From NCBI GenBank assembly GCA_021647765.1, contig JAKIUD010000006.1, positions 10,862 through 74,861 on the forward strand: a DNA stretch of 64,000 nucleotides. The letters run 5' to 3'. Position 1 is the first letter of the stretch. The number at the start of each line of letters is the position of its first letter. Source of the DNA: Desulfuromusa sp. (GTDB lineage: Bacteria; Desulfobacterota; Desulfuromonadia; Desulfuromonadales; Geopsychrobacteraceae). Shown piece after piece: positions 44,013-52,392 of this stretch. The position numbers and the translations under genes are program-made. The notes under the pieces were generated by a model. That model did not search any database. It saw nothing but the letters and a program-made list of their open reading frames with translations, and was not told the DNA's origin.

Positions 44013-44741
44013 TTAGTGGCTACAACTACATGCTCCATTCATAGAACAAACCGCATCTATGTGCGCCGCACGCAACCATTTATTCAGTTTGTTGTCAGGA
44101 ATAATTTTCTCAAGTAACCCAGAATCTAACTCAAACTCATCTATAAACTCTTGAAATACAGTTTCTGAATAGCTCAAAAAAGACGTACATACAGATCCAT
44201 CTCGTAACGAAAATGCATCTTGATGGTGTTGTTTTGATTGAAAATTTAATGAACTGACCAATAAATCAATGAATTCATGGAGAGGATGATTTTCGTCCTT
44301 TTCTGAGCTGTAGAACAGGACTTGCAGTTGGCTATCTGAATCAATGACACATCCAACCTCTGCAACAACAAAGAGTGAAACAAATTGTTCATAAGCTTCA
44401 AATTTTGGTGTCCGTGTTTCCTGGTCAAAAACAGCCCCATCACTGATCAGCCATTTTTCCCTTGCACTCAAACCATGATAGGCTTCTTCTTCAACCGTTG
44501 GGAAATAGTGCAGAGACAAACTGACATATTGATTGTCACCAAGCGGCTCATCTGCATGTAAACGCAATAAAAATGCGCCCTTGATATGATCCAACCAGAA
44601 ATACCAAGCTGGATCTTCTATCCAGACCTGACTAATCCCTTTGAAACCAGTCTGGTTACAAACATCTTCATGCCAGGTTAAATAGCTGAAAGTATTTTCA
44701 ATCAGATTCCTGGTGACACTATAGGCATCAATTCCACTCAT
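44013..44741 (-). CDS. Uncharacterised protein of the MBL-membrane cluster
   Basis: 242 residues, soluble, acidic, rich in aromatic residues, without a signal peptide or clear motif until a Cys/His tail (VCSMNGACSCSH). No family recognised. AGGGG lies six bases before the ATG, which overlaps the preceding stop (ATGA), so it is co-translated with the 97-residue protein. The context suggests an accessory or maturation factor for the exported enzyme or cytochrome of the cluster, by analogy with dedicated chaperones of exported redox proteins. The terminal Cys/His tail could bind a metal. Function not assigned. Confidence 0.6.
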   Translation of the reverse strand: MSGIDAYSVTRNLIENTFSYLTWHEDVCNQTGFKGISQVWIEDPAWYFWLDHIKGAFLLRLHADEPLGDNQYVSLSLHYFPTVEEEAYHGLSAREKWLISDGAVFDQETRTPKFEAYEQFVSLFVVAEVGCVIDSDSQLQVLFYSSEKDENHPLHEFIDLLVSSLNFQSKQHHQDAFSLRDGSVCTSFLSYSETVFQEFIDEFELDSGLLEKIIPDNKLNKWLRAAHIDAVCSMNGACSCSH

Positions 44742-45031
44742 ATCACGCCCCTTTTACACAACTCATCTGCGAGTTCAATTGTTTCAACACCCTCATAAGG
44801 CATACCCTGATCCCTGGCCATCTGCTCAAACATATCACGCGGATAAGCCAAGGTCAGGGAATAACTCATTTCGTAAGAATCGAAGAATTCACCTTTGCCC
44901 GGAGTATCATCCATCACGTCCTGTACGGCATCATTCACCTCAGTGAAAGTTTCCTGAAGGCTCAAGAAACCTTTTTGAGCTGCGCGGATCGATTCGTCGA
45001 ATGCTTCTCGGAAAAACTCACGACGTTTCAT
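44738..45031 (-). CDS. Small uncharacterised protein of the MBL-membrane cluster
   Basis: 97 residues, predicted helical. The N-terminus MKRREFFREAFDESIRAAQKG recalls proteins that accompany exported redox enzymes but lacks a twin-arginine signal followed by a hydrophobic stretch. The middle is acidic (VQDVMDDTPGKGEFFD). The start lies two bases after the ten-helix membrane gene and its end overlaps the next gene, so it is tightly embedded in the operon. No function assigned. Confidence 0.6.
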   Translation of the reverse strand: MKRREFFREAFDESIRAAQKGFLSLQETFTEVNDAVQDVMDDTPGKGEFFDSYEMSYSLTLAYPRDMFEQMARDQGMPYEGVETIELADELCKRGVI

Positions 45032-45033
45032 AA

Positions 45034-46227
45034 CTATTTGCGGATCGGGAATGCGTTAAAAAATTTATCGTATACCAAAATCATAGTCATTGACATAAGA
45101 GTCCAGCACAACGATGTATCGTCAATATTACCAATACCTGGAACCCGATCGACAAATTTTGGACCCAGAGTTTCTGAGTAATAGAAGTAATAGATCAACA
45201 TCCCTGCACCACTGACAACGATAAGTCTGACAATAGCAGCTAACCACTTGTTCGCAGGTTGGAAGACGTTGTTAAAGAAAACCTTCACAATCATCAGGGC
45301 TAGCATGAAGAAAGCTGCAATTTCAGCGGTATGCACATGGCGGAAACGCGGGTCATCAGTGTAGTTACCACCGGTAAAGGGCTCATACCAGTAATAGGAC
45401 ATAATTGCCTCAGTGATATACATAAAAATGAAACCACCGCCAACCGCAATAACCAGTGCGACGATAGCTCCAATCCAGGAACCGCTTTTTTCATCGCTGC
45501 GAAACAGGTTAAATGGAAATCCATCCATACAGTCATTCAAAAACATCAGAATAAACAGCCCGGCAAACATCCAACCAAGATGATAAAAAGAGCTGGCAGT
45601 CATTGCTATTCCATCCCACCAAGGCAGCACTCCGGCAAAAACTTGTTTTGGTTGAAACAGAGCTGTGATGTTTGGATGAAAGAAAATTGCGTAGAAAATT
45701 ATACCGATAAATGCCGTTGCAAAAAACTTACTGAACCCCACTACCGTCTGCTTCATACCGTCCCAAGGCGCATTCCCAAAGCCTGTATTCCAAATCATTG
45801 AAACCCAGATCAGTGCCGTGGCAACAAACAGGATGGCCAGCGATGAATTTTCACGAGCATTCCATATTTCCAGACCCGTTCCACCGGTAGCAATCTGAGC
45901 TTGCGGACTGAAATAAGTGATCCCGAACTGACCAAGGATATTCCAGAAGAAAACATAGTAAATAACATAAAAAACAACGATCGAAGTAATCAGTGGTGCT
46001 ATCCCTTTTACGATATTTCTTGTTTCATTCTTCCAACCGAAAATATCAGCAACTAATATCACTGTATAAAAATAAAATGCAGCTAACGATAGCCCATACA
46101 TCGGGGTAAAAAGCTTAAAAACACCGTTGCTTGGTGCAAAAAAGAGCCGCCACAGGGCAAAATTAACCACGATCATGACAACAAATGCAATCAGGCCGAA
46201 GAGGTAATTATATTTTGTTGTAGTCAT
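45034..46227 (-). CDS. Ten-helix membrane protein of the MBL-membrane cluster
   Basis: 397 residues with ten clear hydrophobic segments (about 5-28, 45-66, 77-100, 125-145, 165-185, 210-235, 250-278, 305-325, 335-360, 370-392). Polar loops contain 'WNTGFGNAPWDGMKQ' and 'YEPFTGGNYTDDPRFRHVHTAE', with conserved-looking His, Trp and Asp residues. The ATG at 46227 has AGAGG seven bases upstream; a short upstream extension is rejected. I do not recognise the family. It lies 70 bases after a Tat-exported hydrolase and before two small unknown proteins and a cytochrome gene, so it may be the membrane partner or transporter for their reaction. Confidence 0.65.
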   Translation of the reverse strand: MTTTKYNYLFGLIAFVVMIVVNFALWRLFFAPSNGVFKLFTPMYGLSLAAFYFYTVILVADIFGWKNETRNIVKGIAPLITSIVVFYVIYYVFFWNILGQFGITYFSPQAQIATGGTGLEIWNARENSSLAILFVATALIWVSMIWNTGFGNAPWDGMKQTVVGFSKFFATAFIGIIFYAIFFHPNITALFQPKQVFAGVLPWWDGIAMTASSFYHLGWMFAGLFILMFLNDCMDGFPFNLFRSDEKSGSWIGAIVALVIAVGGGFIFMYITEAIMSYYWYEPFTGGNYTDDPRFRHVHTAEIAAFFMLALMIVKVFFNNVFQPANKWLAAIVRLIVVSGAGMLIYYFYYSETLGPKFVDRVPGIGNIDDTSLCWTLMSMTMILVYDKFFNAFPIRK

Positions 46228-46296
46228 TTCGTAACCTCTCAAGAACATTCAATAAAAAGAACGCAACACCGATATTAGTGTTGCGCTCTGTAATAA

Positions 46297-47361
46297 TTAG
46301 AAAACAACCGTATCCCCATTCGTCAGGAATACATTGCTGTCTTTGGCCACAGCTGATTGTCTTGGGTAAGTTTTATATTCATTGGTTCCCTTAACAATCG
46401 GCAGCCCAGCTTTGGCTGCATTTTCAGCCCAGACCCAACCAGTACAATGGTTACAACCCATCTTTTTCGGATTAAAGGCTTTTGCCCCCTTAATAATATC
46501 GTCCATTTTAGGATCCCAGTTTTCAAACAGGGAAATGTGCAAGCCACCGTAGCAACCGTAAATCTGATCTCCACCTTTAATCTGACGTCTTGCGGTCGAA
46601 TAAAGAGTCAATAGCCCAGGATGACAACAACCAGTGACCGTGACAATCCCTTTCCCCTTAACATTGACATAAACAACATTTTCACCACGAACCCGGAGCA
46701 GAATCGGCACATCAAATTCCTTGATTGCAACACCGGGATAGAGTTTATAAAACTGTTTTGGGTTTGTTTTAACCAGTTCACCTTTGAAAGGAACATCATT
46801 TTTATTAATCAGCTGTCCCTTCGCCTCATTTTTCCCGCCGTAAAGAAGTTTTTCATCTTCCGGGTACATCGTTTCCGGTGCATAAATTTTTATTTTGTCA
46901 TTATGCTTCAGGGTAGATTCAATCCCCCAGAAATGATCCAGGTGCCAGTGAGTTAGCACCATAGTATCAATCTCTTTGCTAGCGATCATTTTATCGATAC
47001 CATGTCGTTCGTAGACATAATCCATCCACTCATTGCTCCAGCCAGTATCCATCAACAATTTATTGACCGTACCATCAAGCTGCTCAATTTCAAGCAAAGT
47101 GGCATAACCACCAGCATTCTTTGGATCCCAAGGGATATCGTACTGGTTGGTGCTGGCACCACCATTGTCAACGATATCTTTCTTAAATTGATCATTGTCA
47201 AACCAACTGGTCTCAGTTAACACAGTGATTTTCAAGCTTTTACATTCACCGATATCCTCTTTTCCCCGGGCAAAAGCCTTACTTGGAGCACCAAGTGTAG
47301 CTGCGGCTCCAACACCAGCAGCGGTTGCCCCCATCGCTTTCAGAAAGTTACGTCTTTTCAT
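46297..47361 (-). CDS. Tat-exported metallo-beta-lactamase-fold hydrolase, COG1237-like
   Basis: 354 residues. A twin-arginine signal (KRRNFLKAMGATAAGVGAAATLGAPSKAFA spread over 2-31) directs folded export. The mature part has the MBL motif 'THWHLDHFWG' (HxHxDH) near residue 137, 'MDTGWSNEW' before it, and 'VTGCCHPGLLTL' with 'YGCYGGLHISLF', which match COG1237 hydrolases such as those acting on pterin-like phosphates. A final 'GCNHCTGW' adds a Cys-His pair. GGAGGAAGGA precedes the ATG. It follows the FadR-type regulator by 75 bases. The natural substrate is unknown; periplasmic location is unusual for COG1237 members. Confidence 0.82.
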   Translation of the reverse strand: MKRRNFLKAMGATAAGVGAAATLGAPSKAFARGKEDIGECKSLKITVLTETSWFDNDQFKKDIVDNGGASTNQYDIPWDPKNAGGYATLLEIEQLDGTVNKLLMDTGWSNEWMDYVYERHGIDKMIASKEIDTMVLTHWHLDHFWGIESTLKHNDKIKIYAPETMYPEDEKLLYGGKNEAKGQLINKNDVPFKGELVKTNPKQFYKLYPGVAIKEFDVPILLRVRGENVVYVNVKGKGIVTVTGCCHPGLLTLYSTARRQIKGGDQIYGCYGGLHISLFENWDPKMDDIIKGAKAFNPKKMGCNHCTGWVWAENAAKAGLPIVKGTNEYKTYPRQSAVAKDSNVFLTNGDTVVF

Positions 47362-47436
47362 TCCTTCCTCCTCTACGTTCGGGTTGATGAAACTTCGCTC
47401 AATTTTTCTGCCAATATCTCAGGATGGCGTGACAAA

Positions 47437-48114
47437 TTAATTGAAAATGGTATATGCATATTTCTCAAACAAACCAGACAATTTATTGTTAAGTTGGATA
47501 CAAGTATCTTTCGCTAATACATGATTCCGCTTTTTAACCGCCTGGAACAAATTGACATGTTCAGAAAAATAAGCATTTCTCTCTTCACCTCCTGCTGCTT
47601 GCAAGACAGAAACAATATAATGGTGTGGAATTTTCACTTCGTTGAGCATACGGATATATTCAGGATTCAAACATCTTTCATGAATGATATTTATAAAGCG
47701 GTTATGTAATTGTTCTATCGATTGGATATCCATATTGACGACGGCTTTTCCTAAATCGACAAGGCAATCTTCCAGCTCTTGCAATGACTTACCTGTCATT
47801 TCTTCAGAACCCAACTCAGTGACTTTCGCAGCAACCAGAATCCGCGCTTCAAACACCTGTTGGATTCTCCCCATTGTCCACTCTGTGTCTTTCCTTGCAA
47901 GAGCCTGCTGTAAGGCAAAATCTGAGGAAAGCAAATATCCACTGCCTTGTTTGACATCTAAAACTCGTTTGGACATAAGTTCTTTCAGTGCATTTCTGAC
48001 ACTGGAACGGCTGATTTCACAACGCTCTGCCAGCTTACGTTCAGAGGGTAAGCGGTCGCCTGTCGTCAATCCAAGCCCACCTATCTCTGCTAAAACTGTA
48101 TCGACAACTGACAT
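47437..48114 (-). CDS. GntR/FadR family transcriptional regulator
   Basis: 225 residues. The N-terminal winged helix-turn-helix shows 'LTTGDRLPSERKLAERCEISRSSVRNALKEL' (about 15-45, in parts LPSERKLAER and SRSSVRNAL), and a helical FCD effector domain follows. GGAGG stands close to the ATG. First gene of the cluster on the minus strand, so autoregulation and control of the hydrolase-membrane genes is expected. Two FadR/PdhR-like palindromes lie upstream. The ligand is probably a small carboxylate by family analogy. Confidence 0.88.
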   Translation of the reverse strand: MSVVDTVLAEIGGLGLTTGDRLPSERKLAERCEISRSSVRNALKELMSKRVLDVKQGSGYLLSSDFALQQALARKDTEWTMGRIQQVFEARILVAAKVTELGSEEMTGKSLQELEDCLVDLGKAVVNMDIQSIEQLHNRFINIIHERCLNPEYIRMLNEVKIPHHYIVSVLQAAGGEERNAYFSEHVNLFQAVKKRNHVLAKDTCIQLNNKLSGLFEKYAYTIFN

Positions 48115-48141
48115 AATCCTCCGAATCAGAACATGGTTTTA

Positions 48142-48158
48142 AATTGTATAAACCAATT
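48142..48158. promoter_or_regulatory. FadR/PdhR-type operator, site 1
   Basis: AATTGTATAAACCAATT, 28 bases upstream of the regulator's start. On the other strand it reads AATTGGTTTATACAATT against the AATTGGTNNNACCAATT pattern of PdhR/LldR-type regulators (two mismatches). Confidence 0.6.
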
Positions 48159-48244
48159 AGACAATAACTTCAACCTTAAAATACTATCTACCTTTTCCAT
48201 ACTGGATTAGGGTGATTAGCAAAGTTCTAAATACAAATAAACAT

Positions 48245-48261
48245 AATTGGTATAACCATTA
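48245..48261. promoter_or_regulatory. FadR/PdhR-type operator, site 2
   Basis: AATTGGTATAACCATTA, 130 bases upstream of the regulator gene. It matches AATTGGTNNNACCAATT with two mismatches, both in the outer half of one arm. With site 1 it suggests looping or dual-site repression. Confidence 0.6.
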
Positions 48262-48315
48262 ATAACTATTTTAGATTTATTATCGTGAGTATAAATATTA
48301 GAACGATAATTCAGA

Positions 48316-48355
48316 CAAACAAAAAGCGGGCTGTGAATTCAATTCACAGCCCGCT
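48316..48355 (-). terminator. Rho-independent terminator of the PAS-protein gene
   Basis: A perfect 15-bp inverted repeat (AGCGGGCTGTGAATT and its complement) with almost no loop is followed on the minus strand by TTTTTGTTTGTC. It lies 28 bases after the stop of the PAS-domain gene and isolates it from the FadR-type operon. Confidence 0.92.
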
Positions 48356-48382
48356 ATCCTAAAAAAGAAAGAGATCGGTAAA

Positions 48383-49633
48383 TTAAGACTTCGACGACCT
48401 ACGAATTCGTTTCAATTGCCGGTGAAACGCTTCAGCTATTGCGGTGACATCCGGGATCTGATCCTCAGTAAAAGATTTTGTTTTCAGTGAACAAAAAATC
48501 AGCACGGTGCGCATTGCCCCGCGAACATATAGTGCTTTTGCTACGTAGGAATGTAACCCTTTAGGGACAAACAACATCCAGTCAATCGCTTTGATGCTAC
48601 TTTGAGTATCATCAACAATCAAATACTCAAGATTTTCTTTTTCAATATTTTCTGCAATTGTCCCGGCATAAGGAAACTGACTGCCCGGCTCCAAAGGATT
48701 ATTCATATCGCCTATGGAATAAACCATGACCTTATTTTTACGTGCATAGATGTCTGAATACATCACCACATCCATGTCTGGGAATATGTCTTTTGCCTGA
48801 TAGATCCGCTCCAGCATGGCATCGATAGAAGAACACTGCTTAAGATCAGCACAAATCTGCTGCACTTGTTTTTTCACCACAGGTTTTTCAATTCGAGGTG
48901 CTATACGGCTTTTTTGGCCTTCATTATCGAGGATAGCCAGACGAATATAACCCATACCTTCATGGGAAAAATACACAAGCTGGCAAGAGACTTTTGTAAC
49001 GGTTCCATTACCGCAACCAAGCAACAGCTCCAATGTTAACCGACGATCTAAAAAGAGTAGTTCAAGAACCTGGGGCAGTTTAATATCGCCACGAACAAGA
49101 TCATCAAGACGGTACTTTTGACCTGACGTTATATCCAAACCGAGGCTCTTTTGAAAAAAAACGTTAGCATTAAGAAGCCGATTATCCTGTGCTGAAAACA
49201 CTGCGACTGGATATTCAGCATTTACAACCTCTAATAAGCGACGATCTTGCTGATCAAAAATATCTCTCAACCAGGAGATATGTGCTGAAATTTCTTCCAC
49301 AGCCCCTTCATAGTAACGAAAGTTGCTGGTCGGCCAACCGGTCAATTTATACCAGTGGAGCTTATTGGAATTCTGCACGCGAAAAATCATCCGAACCGGA
49401 ACCCGATCTTTAAAGTTTACAACAGCGCGTTCCATCGAAGCTCGATCATCGGGAAAAAGTATCTTTGTCCGATATGCACGATCCTTAAAAAACCGATAGT
49501 GTTCCAGCCCAAGTATCCCCACATCACTATTGTTCAAATTAATAAAAGACCTTTTTGACAGATCTAAACGCCAGAACAACATCCCGGTTTTATCCAGAGT
49601 GTCAGAGATAGATTGTTCTTTAGATGAAATCAT
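48383..49633 (-). CDS. PAS-domain sensory protein without a recognised output domain
   Basis: 416 residues. The N-terminal PAS-like part ('DKTGMLFWRLDLSKRSF', then 'WYKLTGWPTSNFRYYEGAVEEIS') covers about 10-120. A second PAS (about 130-235, 'VVNAEYPVAVFSAQDNRLLNAN') and a GAF-like region (about 250-410, 'SSIDAMLERIYQAKDIFPDMD') follow. No kinase, GGDEF, EAL, methyl-accepting or DNA-binding domain follows. AAGGTGA precedes the ATG. Own terminator. Possibly a sensor for a partner encoded elsewhere; no function assigned. Confidence 0.65.
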   Translation of the reverse strand: MISSKEQSISDTLDKTGMLFWRLDLSKRSFINLNNSDVGILGLEHYRFFKDRAYRTKILFPDDRASMERAVVNFKDRVPVRMIFRVQNSNKLHWYKLTGWPTSNFRYYEGAVEEISAHISWLRDIFDQQDRRLLEVVNAEYPVAVFSAQDNRLLNANVFFQKSLGLDITSGQKYRLDDLVRGDIKLPQVLELLFLDRRLTLELLLGCGNGTVTKVSCQLVYFSHEGMGYIRLAILDNEGQKSRIAPRIEKPVVKKQVQQICADLKQCSSIDAMLERIYQAKDIFPDMDVVMYSDIYARKNKVMVYSIGDMNNPLEPGSQFPYAGTIAENIEKENLEYLIVDDTQSSIKAIDWMLFVPKGLHSYVAKALYVRGAMRTVLIFCSLKTKSFTEDQIPDVTAIAEAFHRQLKRIRRSSKS

Positions 49634-49648
49634 TCAAATCACCTTAAT

Positions 49649-49807
49649 TCAATCCAATGGATCAAACTTGTCACACTCCGCGTAGCAGAGGGGGCAGACC
49701 CAGCCCTCGGGAAGATCATTAAACTCAACACCAGACTGAATTTTATTCATCTCATCCCCTTTTTCCGGATCGTAGATATAGCCGCAGCAGGTACAGATGT
49801 AGCGCAT
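49649..49807 (-). CDS. Rubredoxin
   Basis: 52-residue iron electron carrier. The two metal-binding pairs are 'CTCCGYIYDP' (CxxC) and 'GWVCPLCYAECDKF' (CPxC), with the central 'FNDLPEGW'. The ATG at 49807 has AGGGA six bases upstream; a longer in-frame start falls in repeat R1. It is probably the electron donor to desulfoferrodoxin (20.6 kb). It lies 15 bases after the PAS-protein start, on the same strand and upstream of it, so the two could share a transcript. Confidence 0.94.
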   Translation of the reverse strand: MRYICTCCGYIYDPEKGDEMNKIQSGVEFNDLPEGWVCPLCYAECDKFDPLD

Positions 49808-49829
49808 ATAGATTCCCTCTCTAGCTGTT

Positions 49830-49939
49830 CTAGGTTTTTGCGATGCGAACCGCCGCAGTTTCATGGCTCGTAAACTCTTGGGACAGCCCCCGATGGAGCT
49901 GGGGACAGTCCCAAGTTTACTACAAAGTTAGCGCCATTC
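49830..49939. repeat. R1 intergenic repeat, copy F (one end missing)
   Basis: Contains TTTTTGCGATGCGAACCGCC, TTTCATGGCTCGTAAACTC, GGGACAGCCCCCGATGGAGC and GGGGACAGTCCCAAGTTTAC and ends with the terminal motif GCGCCATTC (49931-49939). It lies between rubredoxin and the methionine synthase genes, in the opposite orientation to copy E. Confidence 0.85.
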
Positions 49940-49962
49940 GTACATATACTAGATTTCAGCAA

Positions 49963-52392
49963 TTAAATTGCAAAATACTTAGCCTGCGGATGATGGACAA
50001 CAATTGCTGAGGTACTCATCTCCGGCACCATTTCAAAAGATTCCGTTAAGCTGACGCCGATGTTTTCCGGCTGTAATAATTCAAACAGCGGAACGTGGGC
50101 TCCCAGGTCTGGGCAAGCCGGGTAACCAAAACCATAGCGTGAGCCTTGATAGCCCTGCGCGATGTAGGCATCCATATCCCTACCATCCTGCTGGATTCCC
50201 ATTTCTATCCGCATCTTCTCATGCCAGTATTCTGCTAATGCATCGGTCAATTCAACTCCAAGACCATGCAGCATCAGATAATCGTGATAACTATCTGATT
50301 CATAGAGCTGCTTGGTTCTTTCCACTAACCGGCCACCAAGAGTGACGACAAAAAAACCAACCTTATCACCACCCTCTTTTTCATTCCGGAAGTAATCAGC
50401 AATACAAAGACCGGGAGCATTTTCCTGGCGTGGGAAACTGAAGACTTTCTCGCCGGAATCACTGTTGACCAATAACTGGTCACCAGCACTGACACAGTTA
50501 AAATATCCATAGGCAACTTTCGGTTGCAACCAACCTTCATTCAGCGACTGCTCTTTTAACCGTTGAAAAAGAGGGAGAACCGTATTTGTGTTTAACTCAG
50601 CATAATCGTCCTTCGACATTTTACCGCGTCGATAACCCCAGCGACCCCGAAATAATGCCGCTTCATTGAGGTAACTGAATATTCGTTCGGGATCAAGATC
50701 GGTCACCAGCTGACTCCCGACAAAAGGAACCGTCGGCGGATCAAAGGATCGATCCAAAACCTCTTGCTGCGGACTAGGGCGGTTTTTTGCAACGCTACGT
50801 TCTTCCCACTGGGTTGAGATCAGTTTTCCCGCTTCAAATTCACGGATCGCTTTCAGCCCGGCAAAGGCATCAGCACAATACACAACCGGCTGCTGGTAGC
50901 CAGGAGCACAGTCAACTGCAACAAACTTTGTTGTCAGAGCAGCTCCACCTAATAATACCGGCTGCGATAGGCCAACGGCCTGAAACTGAACAAGATTATC
51001 CTTCATCAACAATGCTGATTTCACCAGCAAACCGGACAGACCGACAACATCGACCTGCAACTCCTTGGCCTTGGCAATAATCTCCTCAGCGGGAACCTTG
51101 ATGCCAATATTGTAAACCTTATAACCATTATTGGTGAGAATAATATCAACCAGATTTTTGCCGATATCGTGAACATCACCAGCTACGGTTGCCAGTAATA
51201 TGGAAGTTTTACCTTCATCGGCAAGTTTTTCCATATAAGGTTCCAATATGGAGACACTCTGTTTCATCGCTTCTGCGGACTGCAGCACAAAAGGGAGCAG
51301 CAGGTCACCACGCCCGAACAATTCACCGACTTCGCGCATCGCCGGAACCAGGAGATTATTGATGATATCCAAAGGCTGCCAGCGCCCGCGCAGTGCTGTA
51401 AGGAGATCTCCAAGCCCTTCTTTGTCACCTTTCAGAACTTTTTGATGCAGCTGTTCTTCTATTGTAAGGGAATCTTCAGCTTCACCCTCATCCTGTTCTA
51501 CTGCCTGCTCAAAGTAATCGATAAAAGCCATCAACGCATCGGGATGGCGATTAAACAGCAGATCAAAACAAATCTTACGATCCTCGTCACTGATGGATGC
51601 ATAGGGAAGAACCTTAGCGGCATCAACAATCGCAGTATTCAGTCCAGCTTCGACTGCTTCGTGAAGAAAAATCGAGTTAAGAACCTTACGTGCCGCTGGG
51701 CGGAGACCAAAGCTGATATTGCTGATCCCCAGAGTAAAACCAACCCCGGGTAGTTCCTGTTTGACCAATTTGATCGCTTTCAGGGTTTCAATCGCCGCAT
51801 CGCGCATAGTTTCGTCACCGGAACCAACAGTGAAAGTGAGCAAATCAAAAAGTATATCCTGCGGACGTAAACCATGTTTATTAACCGCCAGATCATATAT
51901 ATCTTTAGCAACTGCCAACTTTTTGTCGCAGGTCAGTGCCATCCCCTCAAGATTAATGGTCAGAGCGACCACCGCTGCCCCATATTTTTTTGCCAGGCAG
52001 CAGATACGATCCAGATTGGCACCGCCATCTTCCAGATTAATCGAATTGATGATCGCCCGCCCGGGATAAAGGGGCAATATCAGCTCCAGAGTATCCGGGC
52101 TGGTCGAATCAAACATCAACGGCGCTTTACAGGATCCGGTGAACAATTTTGTCAATTTAAGCATATCGGCAGCTTCATCCCGCCCGGCATAAGCGACACA
52201 AAGATCAAGAACCTGTGCCCCGCGTGCTTCCTGGGCAAGGGCAACTTTGAGGCAGGCATCCCAATCCTCTGCTAATAGTGCCTCTTTAAAGGCTTTAGAT
52301 CCGTTAGGATTGCAGCGTTCGCCAATGAGCAGTGGGGGAATTTCCTGATGCAGTTCTACTGCTTGATAGAGGCTGGTTACGGAAGGTTTCAT
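49963..52392 (-). CDS. metH: Methionine synthase, pterin, cobalamin and reactivation modules
   Basis: 809 residues that equal the C-terminal two-thirds of MetH. The order is a methyltetrahydrofolate-binding barrel ('LIGERCNPNGSKAFKEAL' at about 22-40, 'INSINLEDGG'), a B12 cap helix bundle (about 330-410), the cobalamin domain with the ligand histidine in 'GDVHDIGKN' (about 440), and a C-terminal activation domain ('GRWGYRRGKMSKDDY', 'YPACPDLGAHVP'). GGAGG lies before the ATG, which overlaps the stop of the homocysteine-module gene by four bases. Together the two proteins make up one cobalamin-dependent methionine synthase. Confidence 0.93.
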   Translation of the reverse strand: MKPSVTSLYQAVELHQEIPPLLIGERCNPNGSKAFKEALLAEDWDACLKVALAQEARGAQVLDLCVAYAGRDEAADMLKLTKLFTGSCKAPLMFDSTSPDTLELILPLYPGRAIINSINLEDGGANLDRICCLAKKYGAAVVALTINLEGMALTCDKKLAVAKDIYDLAVNKHGLRPQDILFDLLTFTVGSGDETMRDAAIETLKAIKLVKQELPGVGFTLGISNISFGLRPAARKVLNSIFLHEAVEAGLNTAIVDAAKVLPYASISDEDRKICFDLLFNRHPDALMAFIDYFEQAVEQDEGEAEDSLTIEEQLHQKVLKGDKEGLGDLLTALRGRWQPLDIINNLLVPAMREVGELFGRGDLLLPFVLQSAEAMKQSVSILEPYMEKLADEGKTSILLATVAGDVHDIGKNLVDIILTNNGYKVYNIGIKVPAEEIIAKAKELQVDVVGLSGLLVKSALLMKDNLVQFQAVGLSQPVLLGGAALTTKFVAVDCAPGYQQPVVYCADAFAGLKAIREFEAGKLISTQWEERSVAKNRPSPQQEVLDRSFDPPTVPFVGSQLVTDLDPERIFSYLNEAALFRGRWGYRRGKMSKDDYAELNTNTVLPLFQRLKEQSLNEGWLQPKVAYGYFNCVSAGDQLLVNSDSGEKVFSFPRQENAPGLCIADYFRNEKEGGDKVGFFVVTLGGRLVERTKQLYESDSYHDYLMLHGLGVELTDALAEYWHEKMRIEMGIQQDGRDMDAYIAQGYQGSRYGFGYPACPDLGAHVPLFELLQPENIGVSLTESFEMVPEMSTSAIVVHHPQAKYFAI

